This document shows, one piece after another, positions 59,651-64,000 of a stretch of DNA of 64,000 bases; the first letter of the stretch is position 1, and the number at the start of each line of letters is the position of its first letter. The position numbers and the translations under genes were made by a program. The stretch lies in NCBI RefSeq assembly GCF_900215355.1, contig NZ_OBEA01000005.1, forward strand, positions 1 to 64,000, in the 5' to 3' direction. A model generated the notes under the pieces. That model was not told the DNA's origin, did not search any database, and saw only the letters and a list, made by a program, of their open reading frames with translations. The DNA comes from Pseudooceanicola antarcticus. GTDB taxonomy: Bacteria; Pseudomonadota; Alphaproteobacteria; Rhodobacterales; Rhodobacteraceae.

Positions 59651-60808
59651 TCAGCTGTCGACGGTGACCCGCTGCTCCATGAAGGCCTTGAGGCGCAGCA
59701 TCGCCTCTTCGATGTCCTGGGTGGACGCCGCATAGGAGAAACGCAGCGTACCCAGCCCCCTGCCCTTGTCGAAGTCCAGCCCCGGCGTCACGGCGACGCC
59801 GGCCTCTTCGAGGATCTCGCGGGCGAAGACGCGCGAGTCCGTGGTCAGGTCGCTGACATCCGCGTAGATGTAGAAGCCCCCGTCAGGCGGCGCGATACGC
59901 CGGAAGCCGGCGCGCGGCAGCCCTTCGAGCAGCAGCTTGCGGTTGCGGGCATAGACGGCGCGGTTCTCTTCCAGCTCGTCCATGGACTCCAGCGCAGCCC
60001 TGGCCACCACCTGGCTTGCGGCCGGGGCGCAGATGAACATGTGCTGGGCCAGGCGCTCGACCCGGCGGACGTGGTCCTCCGGGACGACCATCCAGCCAAC
60101 CCGCCAGCCCGTCATGGAAAAATACTTGGAGAAGGAGTTGATGACATAGCAATCGTCGGTCACCTCCAGGGCCGAGACCGCGCGCTCTTCATAGTGCAGC
60201 CCGTGATAGATCTCGTCCGAGATGAAGGCCGTGCCCTCGTCATGGGCGGCGCCGATCAGCTCGGTCAGCGCGCTGCGGTCCAGCATGGTGCCCGAAGGGT
60301 TGCCGGGAGAGGCGACAAGCAGGCCATCCAGCCCCTTGCCCGCGATATCGCCCGGCGCGGGCTGGTAGCGATGCGCCTCGGCGGTCTCCAGCACCACGGG
60401 TTCAAGGTCCATGGCCTTGAGGATCTGCAGGTAGGACGGGTAGCCCGGCGCGCCGATGCCCACCTTGTCGCCCGCATCGAAGAGCGAGGCGAAGCTCAGC
60501 AGGAAGCCCGCCGAAGAGCCCGAGGTGACCAGCACCCGCTCGGGGTCCAGGTCGATGCCGTACCAGCGATCGTAGAGCCGGGCGATGCCCTCGCGCAGCT
60601 CCGGCATGCCGACGGTAAGGGAGTATCCCAGCGAGTCCGCCTCGAGCGCCGCCGTCAGCGCCTTGCGCGCCTTGGCAGGGGCCGGGGTCCCGGGTTGGCC
60701 GACCTCCATATGAAGGATCTTTCTCCCCTCCGCCTCAAGCTCGGCGGCGCGGGTCATGACGTCCATCACAATGAAGGAATCAACCTCTCCGCGGGTTGAA
60801 ACTCGCAT
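59651..60808 (-). CDS. Class I/II aminotransferase (aspartate-aminotransferase-like)
   Basis: This 385-residue PLP enzyme has SLGYSLTVGMPELREGIARL, GNPSGTML (aspartate-aminotransferase loop), DEIYHGLHYEERAVSA and the PLP lysine in SFSKYFSMTGWRVGWMV, with R in FSYAASTQDIEE. The substrate is not certain. The ATG at 60808 with GGAG six bases upstream is used; an in-frame ATG at 60814 overlaps that site. It is divergent from the M48-TPR gene. Confidence 0.9.
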   Translation of the reverse strand: MRVSTRGEVDSFIVMDVMTRAAELEAEGRKILHMEVGQPGTPAPAKARKALTAALEADSLGYSLTVGMPELREGIARLYDRWYGIDLDPERVLVTSGSSAGFLLSFASLFDAGDKVGIGAPGYPSYLQILKAMDLEPVVLETAEAHRYQPAPGDIAGKGLDGLLVASPGNPSGTMLDRSALTELIGAAHDEGTAFISDEIYHGLHYEERAVSALEVTDDCYVINSFSKYFSMTGWRVGWMVVPEDHVRRVERLAQHMFICAPAASQVVARAALESMDELEENRAVYARNRKLLLEGLPRAGFRRIAPPDGGFYIYADVSDLTTDSRVFAREILEEAGVAVTPGLDFDKGRGLGTLRFSYAASTQDIEEAMLRLKAFMEQRVTVDS

Positions 60809-60902
60809 AAGCATCTCCGATGGTGGCTGCAGGTTGCCCCCGTTTCATCAGCCGGGGCGGCGCAGGTCAAGGAATGGCCGGTCGGATTGGGGGGTTGATT
60901 TG

Positions 60903-62216
60903 GTGCACCTGCGCACAGTTTTGGCAGTCTGCCTGATTTTTATCGCAAGTTCCGCACAGGCAGTCTCGCTCTTGCGGGACCCCGATATCGAGTATTCGCT
61001 GCGCCGCCTCGCCAAGCCGGTGCTGCAGGCGGCTGGCCTGCCGGCCAATCTGCCGATCCTTGTGGTGGATGACGGGCGGCTCAATGCCTTCGTGGTCGAC
61101 CGCAATGCCATCTACCTCAACTCGGGCCTGATCCTGCGCACCTCCACCCCGGCAGAGCTGCAATTCGTCATCGCCCATGAGGCCGCCCATATCGCCAATG
61201 GCCATATCACCCGGCGGCGTCTCAACGCGGATTATTCCAACCGCCTCGCCCAGCTGGGCCTGGCGCTTGGCGTCGCCGCCGCGGCCAGCTCGGGCAACAG
61301 CGAGGCCGGGGCCGGTATCGCCATGGGCGTCGCCAGCTCCGCGCAGCGCTCGCTCTATGGCCATACCCGCGCCGAAGAGAGCAGCGCCGACCAGACCGCC
61401 ATCCGCTGGATGTCCATCGGCGGGCTCGACACCGGCGGGGCGATCTCGCTGATGCAGGTGTTCCGCGGCCAGGAGCATCTGAAGGCCAGCCGCATGGACC
61501 CCTACGCCCGCTCGCATCCGCTGTCGCGCGACCGTCTGCGGCGGCTCGAGGCCCTGGCCAAGAGCTATGGCGGCAAGGGCGCGGACCGCCCCTCGGACAG
61601 CTATTGGTACGAACGCGCCAAGGGCAAGCTCTCGGCCTTCCTGCGCGAACCCCGCTGGACCGAGGCCCGCGCCAAGCAGAGCCCCACCAAGGATATCGAA
61701 CGCATGCGCCTGGCGGTGGTGAAGCACCGGCGCTCGGACTGGCAGGGCGCGCTGGCGCTGATGGAGCAGGTGCTGGCCGAACGCCCCGGCGATCCCTTCT
61801 ACCACGAGCTGAAGGGCCAGATCCTGCTGGAGGCGCGGCAGTTCAAGAGCGCCGAGGCCGCCTATCGCCGCGCCTCGGAACTGGCGCCTCGGGATGCGCT
61901 GATCCTGGCCTCTCTCGGACATGCCATGGTCGTGCAGGGCGGAGAGGCCCGGCTGCGCGCCGCCCTGCCCGTGCTGGAACGCGCCCGCGCGCTGGATTAC
62001 CGTAGTGGCCGGGTGATGCGCGACCTGGGCTCGGCCTATGCGCAGCTTGGCCAGCCCGGCATGGCCGCGCTTTCGGTGGCCGAACGCCATGCGCTTTCGG
62101 GCCGCATGAAGGATGCGCATATCCAGGCCGAACGCGCCACGGGCCTTTTGTCGCGCGGCTCCCCCGCTTGGCAAAGGGCGCAGGATGTGCTCAATGCCAG
62201 CAAGGAGGACGGTTGA
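60903..62216 (+). CDS. M48 metalloprotease with TPR repeats (BepA-like)
   Basis: This 437-residue protein starts with a signal peptide (LAVCLIFIASSAQAVSLL) and has the zinc motif VIAHEAAHIANGHITRRRL (HExxH) with a likely third ligand in AEESSADQTAIRWMS. The C-terminal half is TPR-like (YHELKGQILLEARQFKSAEA, AAYRRASELAPRDALILASL). BepA-type proteases work in the periplasm on the outer-membrane assembly machinery. The start codon is a GTG at 60903 (a TTG one codon earlier is possible); long frame upstream overlaps the aminotransferase start and was not used. Confidence 0.88.
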   Translation: MHLRTVLAVCLIFIASSAQAVSLLRDPDIEYSLRRLAKPVLQAAGLPANLPILVVDDGRLNAFVVDRNAIYLNSGLILRTSTPAELQFVIAHEAAHIANGHITRRRLNADYSNRLAQLGLALGVAAAASSGNSEAGAGIAMGVASSAQRSLYGHTRAEESSADQTAIRWMSIGGLDTGGAISLMQVFRGQEHLKASRMDPYARSHPLSRDRLRRLEALAKSYGGKGADRPSDSYWYERAKGKLSAFLREPRWTEARAKQSPTKDIERMRLAVVKHRRSDWQGALALMEQVLAERPGDPFYHELKGQILLEARQFKSAEAAYRRASELAPRDALILASLGHAMVVQGGEARLRAALPVLERARALDYRSGRVMRDLGSAYAQLGQPGMAALSVAERHALSGRMKDAHIQAERATGLLSRGSPAWQRAQDVLNASKEDG

Positions 62217-62313
62217 GCCATGTCCACCGGCACCCCCTCCCCCCGTCGATCCGGCCAAGGCCGATCCCCATGCCTAACCCGGTCCCGTCCGGGGGCCTGA
62301 AGAAAGAGCCGCC

Positions 62314-63117
62314 ATGTCCAGCCTTCGCCCGATCCTGACCACCGCCGTCGTGACCGCCGCCCTCACCGGCGCCGCCTTCTACGCCATCGACAAGATGCCG
62401 ACCGAGCCCGAGCTGAACCAGGCCGCCGAGGCCAGCGCCCCCGGCCTGACCCCCTCCGAGCGCGAGAGCTTCCGCACCGAGGTGCGCGACTACCTGATGG
62501 AGCACCCCGAGGTGCTGCTGGAAGCCATCCAGGTGCTCGAGGATCGCCAGGCGGTCGAGGCCGCAGAGGCCGAGGTCGCCATGGTGCGCGACAACGCCGA
62601 GGCGCTCTTTGACGACGGCTTCTCCTGGGTGGGTGGCAACCCCGAGGGCGACATCACCCTCGTCGAGTTCATGGACTACCGCTGCGGCTACTGCCGCAAG
62701 GCCTTCGAGGATGTCGAGGAACTGGTCGCCACCGATGGCAACATCCGCTTCGTGCTGAAGGAATTCCCCATCCTCGGAGAAGAGAGCCTGGCCGCCTCGC
62801 AGCTCGCCATCGCCACCCAGCTGGCGGCGGGCGACGAGGCCTACAAGCAGATGCATGACGCACTGATGGTGCATAGCGGCGGCTTCGACGAGGTTTCGGT
62901 GCGCCGCCTGCTCAGCTCGCTCGGGATCGAGGAAGAGCCGGTCATCGCGATGCTCGGCAGCCCCGAGGTGGCCGAGGTGATCAACGCCAACCGCGCCCTG
63001 GCCCAGAAGCTCGAGATCACCGGCACCCCGACCTTCGTGTTGCCCGAAACCCTGCTGCGCGGCTACGTGCCGCTGGCCGGCATGCGCTCCATCGTGGCGG
63101 ACCTGCGCGCCGAGTGA
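62314..63117 (+). CDS. DsbA/Com1-family thiol-disulfide protein, CGYC
   Basis: This 267-residue protein starts with an uncleaved or signal-like N-terminus (ILTTAVVTAALTGAAFYAID), then a helical region (ESFRTEVRDYLMEHPEVLLE) and a thioredoxin fold with FMDYRCGYCRKAFEDVEELV (active site C-G-Y-C) and the cis-proline loop ITGTPTFVLPE. It should act as a periplasmic thiol oxidase or isomerase. Its stop overlaps the next start (GTGA), so it forms a pair with the second thioredoxin-like protein. Confidence 0.88.
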   Translation: MSSLRPILTTAVVTAALTGAAFYAIDKMPTEPELNQAAEASAPGLTPSERESFRTEVRDYLMEHPEVLLEAIQVLEDRQAVEAAEAEVAMVRDNAEALFDDGFSWVGGNPEGDITLVEFMDYRCGYCRKAFEDVEELVATDGNIRFVLKEFPILGEESLAASQLAIATQLAAGDEAYKQMHDALMVHSGGFDEVSVRRLLSSLGIEEEPVIAMLGSPEVAEVINANRALAQKLEITGTPTFVLPETLLRGYVPLAGMRSIVADLRAE

Positions 63118-63845
63118 TCCCCGTGTCGCGCCGCCTGGTCATCGGCCTCGCCCTGCTGCTGCTGCCTGCGCCCCTCAGGGCGCAGCCCTCGGCGCTCTGG
63201 CAGAAGCTCGAAGAGAACCCCGCCCTCATGGCGCAGGAGATGCGCGCGCTGCTGCTCGAGGCACCACAGCTGATCGACGAGGTCCGCAGCGAGGCCCGTG
63301 CCCGCATGGCGGCAGACGCCGCATCGGACCTTGCCGCCGAAGTGGCGGGCGACAGCGCCATGATCGCAAAGCTGACCCCGGCGCTCTTCGGCGCCACCCC
63401 GCGCGGCTTCGGTGCCGAGGGGCCCGCCGCGATCACCCTCTTCACCGCCGCAGGCTGCGCCCCCTGCCTGCGCGCCGAGACCGAGCTGCGCGCCCTGGCT
63501 GACGAAATTCCCGGCCTCCGGGTCGAGCTGCGCAGCCTCTCCGATGATCCCGCCGACCGCCTGGACCGTGCCCTGCAAAGACGCGAGGGGCCCGAGACCG
63601 CCGCCCGCTTCCGCGCCAGGCTGCAGGACCCGGACAACGCCCAGGCCCTTGCAGAAAGCCTGACCGAGGACCCCGAGGCCCTTCTGGCCCTTGCCGAGAG
63701 CCCCGAGATTCGCGCCGAGCTGGCGCAAGAGGTATCGCTTTTCAGGGATCTGGGCCTCGACATGGCGCCCTCCTACGTCATGCCGGGCCGCCTGATACGC
63801 GGAGAAATGCCGAAAGTCGTCCTCCAAAGCTATCTCAGCCCGTAG
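63114..63845 (+). CDS. Thioredoxin-fold periplasmic protein, CAPC
   Basis: This 243-residue protein has a signal peptide (RRLVIGLALLLLPAPLRAQP), a helical region (NPALMAQEMRALLLEAPQLI) similar in layout to its neighbour, and a thioredoxin-like centre with LFTAAGCAPCLRAETELRAL (C-A-P-C). The usual cis-proline appears near MAPSYVMPGRLIRGEMPK. It starts with GTG overlapping the preceding stop by four bases. Two adjacent, coupled thiol-disulfide proteins suggest an oxidant/reductant pair or division of substrates. Confidence 0.8.
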   Translation: MIPVSRRLVIGLALLLLPAPLRAQPSALWQKLEENPALMAQEMRALLLEAPQLIDEVRSEARARMAADAASDLAAEVAGDSAMIAKLTPALFGATPRGFGAEGPAAITLFTAAGCAPCLRAETELRALADEIPGLRVELRSLSDDPADRLDRALQRREGPETAARFRARLQDPDNAQALAESLTEDPEALLALAESPEIRAELAQEVSLFRDLGLDMAPSYVMPGRLIRGEMPKVVLQSYLSP

Positions 63846-63897
63846 AGTACACGCGACGCTATAGCGCGACACATTTCATTCGTGTTAAACTGGTGTC

Positions 63898-64000
63898 ATG
63901 AAAAAGGACGGAATCCAGGGTCGACCCTACAAGTGGTCAGACCGTCTGCTAGGGCTCGTGGTCGCGCTGCCCGTCCTTTTGTGGCGCCTGGCCCAGGCCC
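63898..64000 (+). CDS. Start of a further gene, truncated at the window end
   Basis: An ATG at 63898 opens a frame to the window edge beginning MKKDGIQGRPYKWSDRLLGL, then a hydrophobic VVALPVLLWRLAQA. A basic N-terminus followed by a hydrophobic segment suggests a membrane or secreted protein, but 34 residues are too few to name it. No stop is seen before the window ends. Confidence 0.5.
   Translation, partial: MKKDGIQGRPYKWSDRLLGLVVALPVLLWRLAQA

Overview
The window is high-GC bacterial chromosome from an alphaproteobacterium of the order Rhodobacterales (Roseobacter/Rhodobacteraceae type). The assignment rests on gene content and order: bamE/yceD-rpmF-plsX-fabH-ihfA-merR-tRNA-Pro, argS-SPOR-nagZ-scpA-scpB, dgt/erpA, a double-length dCTP deaminase, an rRNA methyltransferase coupled to an RSP_2648-type PIN protein, an edd-eda pair and ilvBN. 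No species is claimed.

Layout. 1-1720 is a decayed prophage or island edge: a 5'-cut HicB-type antitoxin, overlapping Rz/Rz1-like spanin genes, lysozyme and coiled-coil fragments, an integrase C-terminus and a tRNA-Gly-like 3' end. 1.8-7.0 kb holds an AbrB-family membrane protein, the ABC-F protein Uup, a TRIC-type channel, an OlsB-like acyltransferase and BamE. 7.1-11.6 kb is the YceD/L32/fatty-acid/IHF cluster ending in tRNA-Pro(GGG). 11.7-14.2 kb holds dCTP deaminase and an MFS permease. 14.2-19.6 kb (minus strand) is argS-SPOR-nagZ-scpA-scpB. 20-21.9 kb holds an orphan YjhX-type toxin gene, dgt and erpA.

21.96-24.88 kb (minus strand) is the most unusual locus: a small acidic protein built of eleven FTSGS(AP) repeats of about 20 residues, then an intergenic hairpin, then an uncharacterised 376-residue soluble protein translationally coupled to an EamA-type transporter. 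It looks like a precursor/processing/export cassette and sits under an AT-rich promoter region with repeated dyads. 25.3-28.1 kb holds exonuclease III, a flavin monooxygenase and a DksA-like protein with one of the four zinc cysteines. 28.5-32.8 kb carries a MoxR AAA ATPase, GNAT, DUF2927 lipoprotein, small membrane protein and VWA (CoxE-like) protein.

32.9-38.2 kb holds OsmC, a small membrane protein with DedA, an M48 protease, an LLM flavoprotein and the PIN/methyltransferase pair. 38.8-41.3 kb is edd-eda (Entner-Doudoroff) with a LacI-type palindrome upstream. 41.6-45.9 kb holds glnE with a small Arg/Gly-tailed partner, a YbaK-like deacylase and a DUF2852 protein with twin operator-like repeats. 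46-48 kb holds RDD, the leucyl/arginyl-transferase Bpt and a VOC protein. 48.1-55.0 kb is a TakP-like TRAP transporter (dctM, dctQ, dctP) divergent from a Cache sensor kinase/NarL-type regulator pair. 55.4-58.0 kb is ilvBN with a well-formed leader peptide (LVIIV) and attenuator. 58.1-64 kb holds a conserved small protein, an XRE-type regulator, an aminotransferase, an M48-TPR protease, two thioredoxin-fold periplasmic proteins and the start of a further gene.

Three copies of an inverted-repeat element (around 4.9, 36.3 and 41.45 kb) are dispersed between genes.
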